From assembly GCF_964355755.1 (NCBI RefSeq), contig NC_092679.1, positions 16,484,932 to 16,544,931 on the forward strand: a stretch of DNA of 60,000 bases. Direction: 5' to 3'. Origin of the DNA: Antedon mediterranea (Eukaryota > Echinodermata > Crinoidea > Comatulida > Antedonidae). The notes beneath the pieces are model-generated. The model saw nothing but the letters and a program-made list of their open reading frames with translations, did not search any database and had not been told where the DNA came from. Shown in pieces: positions 1-11,901 of this stretch (position 1 is the first letter of the stretch; each line of letters opens with the position of its first letter). Both the position numbers and the translations under genes were made by a program.

Positions 1-12
1 CGGTACTGATCC

Positions 13-48
13 CATAGAGATATTATAGTTCACTATAATATCTCTATG
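13..48. mobile_element. Micro-palindromic insertion, copy 1
   Basis: A 36-bp inverted repeat with 17 of 18 paired positions. The arms begin CATAGAGATATTATAGT. An exact 7-bp direct repeat, CTGATCC, flanks it at 6-12 and 49-55. The structure (terminal repeats with no interior plus a target duplication) matches copies 2 to 4. Confidence 0.7.
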
Positions 49-345
49 CTGATCCTGATGGTTGTATAAAACGTGGCATATAGGTACCTTTTTGTGTGTT
101 TTATTAGGTCTTATTTAAAAGGTGGTGTGAAGGGGATTTTAATTTCCTAAAATACTGTTTGCATAACTGGGTGGGTTGCTCTGACAAAAAGAATCAATTG
201 TACAGAACCAATCTCGTACAAGGGTAATGTAAATAAGAATGGATGGCGACAAAGGAAGCCTTCTTGGTACAGTTGCTGTTAATATAATCATCACATATGG
301 GATGATTACCTACTGTACAGTGTGATGATGACATAGTGGGATCAT

Positions 346-1560
346 GTGTGATCATTACACGAATCATTACACATGTGATCATACAATGTGAACATACATG
401 TCTGATCATACAATGTGAACATACATGTCTGATCATACAATGTGAACACACATGTCTGATCATACAATGTGAGCATACATGTCTGATCATACAATGTGAA
501 CATACATTGTGAGCATACATGTCTGATCATACAATGTGAGCATACAGGTCTGATCATACAATGTGAGCATACATGTCTGATCATACAATGTGAACATACA
601 TGTCTGATCATACAATGTGAACATACATGTCTGATCATACAATGTGACCATACATGTCTGATCATACAATGTGAACATACATGTCTGATCATAGAATGTG
701 ATCATAGAATGTGAACATACATGTCTGATCATACAATGTGAACATACATGTCTGATCATACAATGTGAACATACATGTCTGATCATATATTGTGAGCATA
801 CTTACATGTCTGATCATACAATGTGAGCATACATGTCTGATCATACAATGTGAACATACATGTCTGATCATACAATGTGAACATACATGTCTTATACAAT
901 GTGAACATACATGTCTTATACAATGTGAACATACATGTCTGATCATACAATGTGAACATACATGTCTGATCATACAATGTGAACATACATGTCTGATCAT
1001 ACAATGTGAACATACATGTCTGATCATACGATGTGAACATACATGTCAGATCATACAATGTGAACATACATGTCTGATCATACAATGTGAACATACATGT
1101 CTGATCATACAATGTAAACATACATGTCTGATCATATATTGTGAGCATACATGTCTGATCATACAATGTGAGCATACATGTCTGATCATACAATGTGAAC
1201 ATACATGTCTGATCATACAATGTGAACATACATGTCTGATCATACAATGTGAACATACATGTCTGATCATACAATGTGAACATACATGTCTTATACAATG
1301 TGAACATACATGTCTTATACAATGTGAACATACATGTCTGATCATATATTGTGAGCATACATGTCTGATCATACAATGTGAACATACATGTCTGATCATA
1401 CAATGTGAACATACATGTCTGATCATACAATGTGAACATACATGTCTGATCATACAATGTGAACATACATGTCTGATCACACAATGTGAACATACATGTC
1501 TGATCACACAATGTGAACATACATGTCTGATCATACAATGTGAACATACACATCTGATCA
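346..1560. repeat. 27-bp minisatellite (about 45 units)
   Basis: Tandem array with a 27-bp unit that contains ACATGTCTGATCATAC and AATGTGAACAT. A few units are 24 bp (the GAT of TGATCA lost: 891, 915, 1290, 1314). Recurrent variants carry TATATTGTGAGC at about 787, 1131 and 1340. Because 27 and 24 are multiples of three and the unit lacks stops in several frames, long open frames (up to 280 codons) appear on both strands. They are not genes. Confidence 0.97.
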
Positions 1561-2524
1561 ATACACATGTAGTCAATACACACATAAACTGTACATTAGA
1601 TGGAAAATCGGGAGCAGACTATGACGTAAGCTAGTTTAATTTTAGTACACAGCATCATTTTTATGTGTCATATATGAGATACTAAAATACATTATACATC
1701 CTATACATATGATAAATCACATTCTAGCTAGAGTTCCACTATAATACTGCGGTTGGTTGGTAATCATGTTCTTTGGCTAACCTGTAATTTTACAATCTAA
1801 ATGTCTTTGTGTGCTTTAACAAAGCCTTTCAATTGTTACATGATTTAAAAGATCTCCAAAAATAAGTCAGGCAGATAATACCTCTTTCAAAAGGCTTGAA
1901 TAAAAGAGATGAATTTACTGGTTAAGTGGTTTTCTCATAAAATACCCCCTTCCACCATACCCCCACTTTTGGTATAATATACCATAGCCAGAATAGTACT
2001 ACAGTAATTGCATAGTACTTTAATAATTAGCTTAAAATATAATTTACTTAAAGATATATTGTTCCTCTAAACATTTATTTCTATATATAGATTCTATTGT
2101 CTGAAATAAAGAATTAAAAAAAATATTACAGTATAGTATATCACATTTACATAAATCCATTAATATATTATTCCTTAATAAACAAAACCCAAAAGTGAGA
2201 TAATTATTAGTTATTCTAATTAGCTAATTGCAATCAATCCTAAATCCCATGGGGATGTAAATTGCGTCTTACAAATTACGTCAACACATCGCGCATTTAG
2301 TTTGTTATTCAAGTCTCGCAGCACGAATGCATGGTAATTTAGAGAGAAATGTAAATGGTTTTTGTGGTACTGTACATTTGGATGAGTCATATTGGTGTTT
2401 AACATAATATGCTGAATCCCTGGTTAATTATTACACTGCTATCAATACTACATTTGATGATAGGTTTTAGCTCAGTGAAGCATATACTGGAAGTTCTGAT
2501 GTATTAATGCTCAAATTCCATATA
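1561..2524. other. AT-rich intergenic DNA, no feature seen
   Basis: No coding pattern, strong repeat or RNA gene was recognised here or in 61-345. Confidence 0.6.
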
Positions 2525-2559
2525 TAAATAATGTTCAAATGATGCTTTCATATTATTAT

Positions 2560-2768
2560 CCTGTGTTATTATCCTCCAACATACTTCCATAATGTTGCAG
2601 CCAGTAATCAGCGCAGTTGGTGCTTTGATCTAACCAGATACCATTTGTAGGTGGACAGAGTGTCTTGCCTAAAGGAAACACGCAATGCGCCAAGCATGTA
2701 TTAGACTCGAACTCGCGACCAAAAGTTCCAACACACTATACACAACACGCTCTCAGTAGCAGGCCTGG
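2560..2768 (-). mobile_element. tRNA-headed SINE-like copy A
   Basis: The minus strand has a B-box-like GCGAGTTCGAGTCTAA and then the shared body: TTTAGGCAAGACACT, TCTGGTTAGATCAA, GCGCTGATTACT, ATTATGGAAGTATGTT. The same order of blocks occurs at 20650-21015 (minus) and 48358-48664 (plus). The A box is degraded. Confidence 0.75.
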
Positions 2769-3295
2769 GGCTAATAATTATGGACAGTTATAATTCTGAA
2801 ATATATTTATTTTTTTACTAGCACCTTCAGCAGTAGAACTGCCTTAAGGCATGGACAAGATGCTATACTTTTCATTAGGCTATGCTCCTCAAGGGTCATT
2901 TCTTGTCACTACATCCATTAAACTTTATTTGCTCTGATGCTTCCAGACCTGACCATTTCATCAATGTCTACACTCTATATGTTGTTCTTAGAAATATGCA
3001 ACATGCCATTGACATTGTTTGTTTTCCAGGAAAATGTATGTTTACTGTGGAATACCATTGATACCGCAATCTTTCCTGTTCACAGTAGACCACACATTAT
3101 AGAAAAAGGTTGGATGTATCTGGTTAATAAACTTCTTTCGTTTATAATGGACGGATAATTAAAATTCCTCTTTTAGGAAACTGTAGAGCGTAATGATTGT
3201 CTGACTTAAATTGCAAACTATGGAACGCCGTTTACACAACATTTCGATTATATGAATGTTATGACTTGATATGTGAATGAAATGCATCGATATGA
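2769..3295. other. Intergenic, no feature seen
   Basis: Short open frames only, with no family resemblance. Confidence 0.5.
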
Positions 3296-3482
3296 ATTTC
3301 ATGGCACGATATGAATGTTTTAAATGAAATGCTTTGAATTTAATGTTTTGAATGAAATGTTTTGAATGAAACATGTTTTGAATGAAATATATTTTGAATT
3401 TAATGTTTTGAATGAAATGTTTTGAATAAAATATGTTTTGAATGAAATATTTTGAATGAAATGTTTTGAATGAATTGAATTG
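3296..3482. repeat. Short AT-rich tandem repeat (GAATGAAATGTTTT)
   Basis: Irregular array of TTTTGAATGAAATG-type units of 11-15 bp, with TTTGAATTTAATG variants. A 120-codon minus-strand frame crosses it and is low-complexity (FIQNI-type) repeat translation, not a gene. Confidence 0.9.
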
Positions 3483-4960
3483 GATGCTTTGAAAAGTCAA
3501 ACTATTGAAGGAGTATATCATTCCCGCTCACGATTTTTTTCTTAACCTCTTAAGCCATGGTATCCTCTTCTCCTCTCGAAATGTTGCGTAAACGGCGTTC
3601 CATAGAAAACAGTTAGGCATACTGTATTGTATTAAATCAGTTCTTCCAATACCGGACACCTTTGGGCTGGCCGAATATGTCTGGTTTTCTGGAAAGTTTG
3701 GTATTCAGAATGTGTTCCTAATGGTAAAAATGAATTTGGGACCGTTTTGGGAGAGTTTCCGGTTTTTAGAGAGTCAGTTATTGTGAGAGTTAATACTAAA
3801 CTGGTAAATGTTACTCAACTTTCTCAATGCTGTATTATGCTTTATGATTATTATTTAAAATGATTATACATTAAATGGTATCCACATTCTAATGACGATA
3901 CTGACATTATTCCTGTATTTGTGCTTTTTTTTATGAGCACTAAGAATTATTATTCAATATATTATTATCAATATATTATTATTATCACACATGTACAGAA
4001 TTTTATATCAATAAAATTGCTACATTTTATGAGCTATTTTAATTACCTTTTTATGGAAATTATTACTAGTAATAGTACATTGGTACTGTAGTACATAGAA
4101 CAGGAATATATTATCAAAAAAATACTAAAAAATGATGGTAAATAAAAAAATGGTTATTAAATTTCATGATGTTTTTGTAACCTTGTTTTTATCGAGAACA
4201 TCGCAAACATTTGTTGATGGCGTTTAAAATTATGGAAAAGAGCCACACATAAATGCATTAATAACCAACATCTTTTTCTCCATCTGAAGGACGAGTCAAT
4301 GAGAGTGAAGCACTGACATGCCTTTTCACACCTTACTCCGATTCCTTACGATTGCGTCATTTAAACTAAAAACAGAATGCAAAGTAAATGGATCAATAGA
4401 CGTTTGGCAACCTTTGAATATATCATCAACACGTTTAATGACTAACAACACTTTACTATGCGTTTAAGAGCAATAAATATGGACTAGATTCATAATTAGA
4501 GGTCATATCAAGGTCATATGGCTATATGCAATTATAATATTAACTTATTAGCTACAAGAATCACCTGCTACAAAAACTGAAAGTTCGCTAATTGTAGACA
4601 TCAAGAACAGGCAATGAAAAATAAGTCTTGTTAGGATTCAAACATTATACGTAATTGTCACACGTCTATTTGTAATTACACTGTACATGTTTTTGTTAAA
4701 TTTTCACATAATCATAATACATTATTAACATGGTATTATAAACATAGTTCAGATACAGTAGGAATAGGCCAATTGTTTTTCCTTCTCGTAGTATAGATTG
4801 ATATGTAGGTTTATATATTTATGCAAATTTCTAAGGATAACCATAAAGCAAGTTCATTCACCATCCGTCTTTATTTACAAGACAAACATATACACAAGAC
4901 GCTCTATAAACAAAGTCTTATTACAAGTCTTTCGGAATGAACAAAATTGTTTATCACGGC
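3483..4960. other. Intergenic, no gene seen
   Basis: AT-rich. At about 3645-3790 there is a stretch (ACCGGACACCTTTGGGCTGG ... TCCGGTTTTTAGAGAG) that looks like a decayed dispersed repeat. Nothing else was recognised. Confidence 0.5.
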
Positions 4961-5935
4961 AAATGTAGCATAGCCAATGCTACACAATACAATCCCACCT
5001 TATTGTTACACATGTAGCATTAGTAAAAGGTAAAACCTACTGGGGTATGGTATTTTAAAACTGAGCATGTTTGTGGCTTATGAATATTTTTGCCAATGTA
5101 GCATAAAGCGAATGCTACAGAACACAATCCCACCTTATTGTTACACATGTAGCATTAGTAAAAGCTAAAACCTACTGGGGGTATGGTATTTTAAAATGAG
5201 CATATGTCGGTCATGAATATTTTCGCCAATGTAGCATAGCTAATGCTACACAATACCACCTTATTGTTACACATGTAGCATTAGTAAAACCTAAAACCTA
5301 CTGGGGGTATGGTATTTTAAAACTGAGCATGTTTGTGGGTCATGAATATTTTCGCCAATGTAGCATAGCCAATGCTACACAATACCACCTTATTGTTACA
5401 CATGTAGCATTAGTAGAAGGCAAAACCTACTGGGGTATGGTATTTTAAAACTGAGCATCTGTATGTGGGTCATGAATATTTTCGCCAATGTAGCATAGCC
5501 AATGCTACACAATACCACCTTATAGTTACACATGTAGCATTAGTAAAAGCTAAAACCTACTGGGGGTATGGTATTTTAAAACTGAGCATGTATGTGGGTC
5601 ATGAATATTTTCGCCAATGTAGCATAGCCAATGCTACACAATACCACCTTATTTTTACACATGTAGCATTAGTAAAAGCTAAAACCTACTGGAGGTATGG
5701 TATTTTAAAACTGAGCATGTATGTGGGTCATGAATATTTTCGCCAATGTAGCATAGCCAATGCTACACAATACCACCTTATAGTTACACATGTAGCATTA
5801 GTAAAAGGTAAAATACTAGGCGTATGGTATTTTAAAACTGAGCATGTATGTGGGTCATGAATATTTTCGCCAATGTAGCATAGCCAATGCTACCAAACTA
5901 CTGCTACACAATACCATACATGTTATTGCTACACA
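4961..5935. repeat. 129-bp tandem satellite (about 7.5 units)
   Basis: The marker CGCCAATGTAGCATAG recurs at 5224, 5353, 5483, 5612, 5741 and 5868, a period of 127-130 bp. Each unit holds a small inverted repeat, TGTAGCATAGCCAATGCTACA-like, and CATGTAGCATTAG. As 129 equals 43 codons, three units stay open in one frame (131 codons, 5465-5860). That frame is a by-product. Confidence 0.97.
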
Positions 5936-5952
5936 TATCAAATGGTATAGTC

Positions 5953-5990
5953 CATAGATATATTACAGTGAACACTATAATATCTCTATG
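5953..5990. mobile_element. Micro-palindromic insertion, copy 2
   Basis: A 38-bp imperfect inverted repeat: CATAGATATATTACAGTG, AA, then CACTATAATATCTCTATG. The flanks are TATAGTC (5946-5952) and TATAGCC (5991-5997), 6 of 7 identical; adding the adjoining G gives 7 of 8. It lies just past the end of the 129-bp satellite. Confidence 0.62.
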
Positions 5991-7389
5991 TATAGCCAAA
6001 AATGAAATAAAAATCATGTTTCCTACTATAATCTAAATTCAGATTGACCAGCAGTTTTAATCAAAATTTGTTATATCAACATTTTTCCTTTTATCATTTA
6101 TAAAAATATAATTTATTATGAAAAAAATAATAATCTTAATATTAATGTAAAGCAATGCATGTATTACCTTATTAGATGTTGATAGTCAACCTACACATTT
6201 TTTGTTCCAAGATAGCTTCAGGTAAACAGAATCATTAATATTAAGCCTAATTGATACCAACCATAAAATTAATCAACAAAATTGTGTTTTTGCTTTTACT
6301 ACTGTATACTAATCTGTCTCTATGACTCAGAAATATTCAGAAAAGAAGGTACATAATCATTTAATAATAATTTATGATGCTACTGGATTAATGGAATAAA
6401 TACATAGACAGAAGAATAGAGACAGTCAATTTCTGCTGCATAACAATGAATAACTATTTGAAAATAGATTGAAAATACATAAAAAGTTTGTGCTTCTAAA
6501 AAAACCATTTACATCATTGGGTGGTTGTCAACAAAAACATTAACAATACCTACAATAAGCATAGGCGGATGCTACTGTAGCATCGGTCAACGGTCAATCA
6601 AATACCGTTATTTTGGGTTGCAGCTAAAAGTAGCACAGCATCAGGTAAAATTTTGTACAAATACCCAATCGATTGGTAAACCGTTACATTTTTCTAAACG
6701 TCTTTTAACCACTTAATTGAAATTTGTCCTGTTTCTGCTGCCAAGGGGTATTTTATTTCTCGCAACAGAAACAGGCCCAAGGAAGCAGACTTGCTATCCT
6801 GTTTGTGGTCTTGGGAGATATTGTACTTTTAGCCACTGTTTAGTCTCATTCTTTGAATAGGATGTTACATCATTAAAACCCTGTGTGAAGTACAAAAGAC
6901 AAAATACAACTATGTACTTTGTTCATATATTGAAAGGGTTCGTCTTTTTATGTGCTAAATATAATGCATCGTGCATAAAAGAAAAGACCTACTGGACTAT
7001 AGTGTTCATGTTATTTTGTTTTATGATGGACCATGGATATTCACCATTGAAAAAATATTAAAATTTGGAAAAATATATTCAATAAACAAGCTATAAGCGG
7101 TAAAAGAATTTATAAAGAATGTACTTTCTCACATATGAATAAAAGTTGATCCATTTATAATTGTATTAAAATATATAAGTATTACAAATTTTAGTAAATT
7201 TTATCTCTGTAAAACAACCCCAAATATGTACAGCTGTAACTATGCATCATATACTGTATTATAACTGATGGATGTGAAAAGCTAGTTACAAAATCATTTA
7301 AAGTCATTCGGTAAATTTTACCAAATGTTTTATGTGTTGAGTGATATAAGCTTTCAATTGTTAACATGTTTTTCTTTTTGTTTTCTAGG
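5991..7389. other. Intergenic, no feature seen
   Basis: AT-rich with short frames only. The final 30 bases are strongly pyrimidine-rich and end in CTAG (see the next entry). Confidence 0.5.
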
Positions 7390-8370
7390 ATTTCATAAAA
7401 GAACTGTTAGAGCGGATAAAGTGCTTGTAGCCGCTGCCGGCACTTAATTGAAAATAAAAACATTTGACAGTTTATGGAATTACAGAAGTTACCTTAACGA
7501 GAAACCCTAACCCACTGATAGTGTTAGATGTGTTAAATGCGTACAGAGTGGATTAAATATTGCGGTGAATGCCAACGCTAATTGCCCATTACTTGACGTC
7601 TGCAAGCAAGATAAATGCGCTACACCAGTTTATTTTGTTATAATTTACAATGCCTGTGACTGAGATTAATTATAAAAGAATTAATTATTCAAAGGCGTTA
7701 TCATACATACAGTCATCGAACTGCAGTTTCGTTTCAGAGTTTAATGGAGAGCCGTAGGTCAATAGGTTTATAATATGCGTTCATATCGCAGTTTTGTTTG
7801 TTCTGAAATTGCAAAATTTAGGCCTACTTGAAAGCACTTTGAAAGTTAATTATTAATCCTGGTTTCGCAAGGTTATCTCTTGACGATAAACACCATGATA
7901 TACAGTACAACTAGTAGTACATGGTAGTTAATGATTAAACAGGTCTGTATGTGTGATTGCATTTTAGGATCATATTGGCCTATTAATATAACATATTAGA
8001 TATCCTAGTGCGTTTCCTGGTGTTTTACCACAGGATGACCAAAGGTCGCTATACTTGACTTTTTAATATTTCATAATGTAGATATTATGACTTTACAACA
8101 TGCTTTATACAAATAGATACATATCTTATTTTATGAATGAATTGTTCATTTTCATCATAAGATGTCTAATTAAACACAGGTTGTAAACTGTTCATTTCCT
8201 TTCTAATTGTGTTCTTGTATACAATATGCAATAACTTCAAGCACTTTGTATTGTATGTAAAGATACAAACTGTAAATAGTCAAGCACGTGCTGTGGCGCT
8301 TACAAAATTGTAAAAATAGTTTCTGTAAGGCGCTTTGTATGAGCATTTACAGTAGTAATGCTAATAAAAA
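7390..8370 (+). other. Possible orphan terminal exon with long 3' UTR
   Basis: TTTTTCTTTTTGTTTTCTAG precedes 7390. After it two frames are open: DFIKELLERIKCL-stop, and FHKRTVRADKVLVAAAGT-stop. The local composition is more GC-rich and less repetitive than its surroundings. AATAAA occurs at about 7455 and again at about 8362. A Pumilio-type TGTAAATA site lies near 8272. I do not recognise the peptide in either frame, and no upstream exon was found, so this is only a candidate. Confidence 0.25.
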
Positions 8371-8739
8371 GCAAATAATATATACAATTCTGTAATCCAC
8401 AAAACACCACAGTGCCAAACTGTACAAAAACTGTATGTATCGACCATTTTTAATTGTTTTTAAATTAAGTATTGCATTTTAAAATTTTGCCTTGAATTCA
8501 AGACAATCTTGAAAACGATCTGTATGTAATGTAATTTTGTTTTCAAATTATTACACATACTGTAATACAATTACATGTTGGTGTATTGTAGGATTACCAT
8601 ATTCTGTAATAATTGAGCAGTGGTTAACATATTGAATAGAAAAAGAATGTTAGTTTCACATTCATGAGGATTTGAAATTTTGTTTTGATTAGGGGTTTTA
8701 TTTTAAGCCATTGGCTATTGTGATGTACAAACACGAGAG

Positions 8740-9013
8740 TAAAGCCTGGTTTCCATTAAAATCGCTACAGCGTTTCCATTAAAATCGCTACACGCGCAGA
8801 TGTCGCCGACGCAATCGGGAAGGCTCCCCGATTCATCGCAGTCAAATCGGCAAAGTTCAACCATGTTCAACTTTGCCAATTTTGTCGGCGATGAATCGTA
8901 ATACGCGTACCAAAGAATATTTAGCACTCGCGTACTAGATCCCCGATAAATTCTAGCGTTTCCATAGAATCGCTACGCTCTGTCGTGTAGCGATTTTATG
9001 GAAACCAGGCTTA
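8740..9013. mobile_element. TIR element with AAGCCTGGTTTCCAT termini
   Basis: A 274-bp unit with inverted ends AAGCCTGGTTTCCATTAAAA and TTTTATGGAAACCAGGCTT. ATCGCTAC/GTAGCGAT repeats lie just inside each end. The interior is CpG-rich with its own inverted pieces (CAAAGTTCAACCATGTTCAACTTTG). It has no coding capacity: a MITE. Confidence 0.85.
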
Positions 9014-9780
9014 ATAGTATAGAAGGTGATTTGGCAATTTACAAAGATTGGAATTGCGATTGTAATCGGTCAATTTCGACGAAAAATTCTGTAAATGCCA
9101 CTTTAATTCTGTTAATGCCATACCTAGGGTAAAAACATGCGAACATACTGCTAAGAAAGGAATTGGATAAAACTGCTAAAAAACACCCCAACAAAAATAT
9201 AAAAAACTAGTCAATTTTAATATTGACATTGAGTTAAAATACTTTTTAAAACATCTCTAGCAAAGCCAGGCTATAAAAAATAGTATATTTAACTTAGTAA
9301 GCAAACTGTATTTTATGGATTCATTTTCTAACAGTCCCAGAATGCTATATATGTAAATATTTAACTAGTATTAAATAATAGTGTGTGGTAGTAGAATGCC
9401 AACCATAAAGACAAGATGTTTTAGTGTTTAATGTAAATATTTAATAAAAGAAAAAGAGTGTTTGCTAGGGCATTTCATTTCTATGTGGTACAACACACTA
9501 TGTGTATAGTGCTGTAATATAATACTAACGGTAAACACAGTGCTACTACTAGTCCATGTTAAACTGACGATTACATTTGACCATGATTTTTAAGCACAGG
9601 TAGAGAAATTGCATGGGGTGGGGGAAATGTCCAGATAATAATAAATTCAATGCAATTTTAACTACACTGTACTTGAAAATTCTGATACACATATTCAGTT
9701 TAAAATATGAATCAATTACTCAACTGTTAATGTAATTTCTTATTCGTTCACACCGAACTGTCTAACCAATTTGGTTGACT
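9014..9780. other. Intergenic, no feature seen
   Basis: AT-rich, nothing recognised. Confidence 0.5.
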
Positions 9781-9926
9781 AAAGCTCTGTCTACACTATC
9801 AAACTTTATGCGACAAAAAACGTGATGTGCCCATATATGGACATGATGATGTCATAATATCACTACCATATTTGGGCACATCACACTTTTGTTGTCAAAC
9901 TAGTTTGATAGTGTAGACAGAGCTTT
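9781..9926. mobile_element. MITE-1 copy a (AAAGCTCTGTCTACACTATC ends)
   Basis: Terminal inverted repeats AAAGCTCTGTCTACACTATC...GATAGTGTAGACAGAGCTTT with a TA dinucleotide at each border. The interior is a near-perfect hairpin made of GTGATGTGCCCATATATGG, ATGATGATGTCAT and CCATATTTGGGCACATCAC. Seven copies occur in the window. A Tc1/mariner-type origin is suggested by the TA borders only. Confidence 0.92.
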
Positions 9927-10617
9927 AATAAAAGATACACCTTAATTTAATCAACACTTCATACAAATTCTGTATTTTCTAGTTTGATACAATACTGGGA
10001 TTTAGTAATACAGTAGTTTGGATAGAATTGAATCATTTGTACTTTTTTCACTCCAAGAACTGGTTTTATAAACAGACATTATGTCAAATTGTCTACATAC
10101 TGTGATAAATTTATGCATAATTTAGCATAATTTAAACTAAATTGCAGCGAGGCAATCTAATGACCAGCATAGTATGTGGTTCACATATGTGCATATTCAC
10201 AATATATTTTTACTTGAAAACTGGTTCTGAACTATTCAGTAGGCCTATGTCACAAACTCTCAGTGTGTCATGCAGTACAATATTTTAATGCATACAAATA
10301 ATTAAAAGTGTGTTTTTAATAATTGTTGCTTGCAACATGCCTTATCACACCAACTGATGTTAAATGATTCAATGTTCATGACATTTGAAACATGTGATTG
10401 ACTTAAATTTTATAAAATGGTGGAATATGAAAATAAAATGTACAGTATTTATAACAGTACCTTTAAAAATGTAGTGTGAATGACAACATAGTTCACTATT
10501 GCAACACACATTAGCATAAGCAGGAATTAGCGCCAAGCCAAGTAAAACCACTTAAATGGAGGTTTAAGTTTCACAGGTTACTACAGCATGTATTAAAATA
10601 CACAATTTGTTTATATA
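9927..10617. other. Intergenic, no feature seen
   Basis: Nothing beyond short chance frames. Confidence 0.5.
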
Positions 10618-10908
10618 CAGTAGAATCCCTCCTTTGGGTCGCTATATAAGCTTGGTTGCTACTAGGATGCTACAAAAGGATGTAAACGCAAGATGGATAA
10701 TTTGAAATGTACTTTTCATTGGTCAACTTGCTTGCATTGTGTATACGTCCTTGCATGGCGTCTCTAGTGGAAATCAAGCTTATTGGGTACAATTTCTTGT
10801 AAAGAAACATAGGAAAATAACGTTTTAACGCTATGGCCAATCCATATTCAAGGGAAACCTCTTTTAGAGGGATGCTTTGTTGGGTCCCCTAGATGTTCTA
10901 TTGTACCT
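10618..10908. mobile_element. Dispersed element with CAGTAGAA-CCTCCTTTGGG start, copy a, carrying a nested MITE-2
   Basis: It starts CAGTAGAATCCCTCCTTTGG and ends GGGTCCCCTAGATGTTCTAT. Related units occur at 36460-36846 and 47070-47213. A MITE-2 unit (10648-10782, AAGCTTGGTT...AAATCAAGCTT) interrupts it, so this element is the older of the two. Confidence 0.75.
10648..10782. mobile_element. MITE-2 copy a (AAGCTTGGTTCCCACTAG ends), decayed
   Basis: Inverted ends AAGCTTGGTTGCTACTAG and CTAGTGGAAATCAAGCTT. Inside are GGACGTAAACGCAA-type motifs and ATTGGTCAAC, as in the better copies. Confidence 0.78.
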
Positions 10909-11517
10909 CTGATTTTATTTCATGTTGGTCTACTGATGTTCCTGATTTTATTTGTCCATCACAACTTTTTAAAATTGTCCATTTATCGTTGTTGTTTCTG
11001 TGTTATGGGTAGGTACTGTTTATTTTATAGCCTAAGTTCAACAGATTTGAGGAGTGTTTAAATCCATCCATGTTTACATGTATTGCCTCTCTCCAATTAT
11101 AGACCTCTTATAATTGTATAAACATTTTGGGATAACCAATCCTGTGTGGTCTTTAATTGGGAGAACTACAAAAACTCTGTATGACGATTTTATAACATTT
11201 AAAATTAAGTTAATTTTGACTGACTTGGTGCCATTATTCATTTTGAACTAGTAGTTATTGTTGTTTTTTTTCCGTTTTGGAAAGTTTGTCTTTTTCTTTT
11301 GTCAATTTTCAAGCATGGAATTGTTTGTATTTGTGTATTAGAAGTATTGTTATTATCATATTAAATAAAGTAACGTGATCTAAATTCATGCATTTTACTG
11401 TTTATATCGAATATATTCAAATGTAATTGTTGTCTCAACTTTACTTTACTATACTGTAATTTGCAGATAGACCATGTCAAATTGATTTTACTGCAGCAAC
11501 TACACTTTATTTAATCT
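10909..11517. other. Intergenic, no feature seen
   Basis: T-rich, nothing recognised. Confidence 0.5.
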
Positions 11518-11901
11518 TTAAAGGCCCATTTACACTAGGACAATAACGATCGACTATAAATAAACAAATATGCATTGTTTATACATAAAACAAAAGAAAT
11601 CTAACAAGTTTTAATTCTAGAATTATTTAGGAACCATCTATGCTTCCTTTAATTAAAATGATATTTTCACACGTCCAATCAAATGAAGTCATAATTAGTA
11701 AGAGCAATAATATCGTGACAATACAAAGAATTTTTTTGTTTTATTGATGTCATTTGATTGGATTTTTTAAAATATTATTTTTTTATCAAGGACAGCATAA
11801 TTGAGTGTTCTATAATTCTAGAACGAAAACCTTTTTAAATTCTTTTTATTCTTATCTATTTATCGTCGATTGTTATCGTCCTAGTGTAAATGGGCCTTTA
11901 A
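11518..11901. mobile_element. MITE-3 copy a (TTAAAGGCCCATTTACAC ends)
   Basis: 384 bp with long inverted ends TTAAAGGCCCATTTACACTA and TAGTGTAAATGGGCCTTTAA, followed inward by ATAACGATCGAC. Both borders read TTAA, suggesting a TTAA target as in piggyBac-type elements. The centre has TCCAATCAAATGAAGTCAT and an inverted partner. Related copies lie at 50257-50582 and 51414-51805. Confidence 0.88.

Noticed and set aside
346-1560. CRISPR-like appearance of a regular short repeat
   Set aside because: The units are directly contiguous with no unique spacers, and the host is a eukaryote.
783-1634. Long open frames on both strands (up to 280 codons) over the start of the window
   Set aside because: They are translations of the 27-bp minisatellite, open in several frames at once with simple peptide repeats (CEHTCLIIQ, DQTCMFTLY).
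5465-5860. 131-codon frame
   Set aside because: It is three units of the 129-bp satellite, each 43 codons, with the same peptide repeated.
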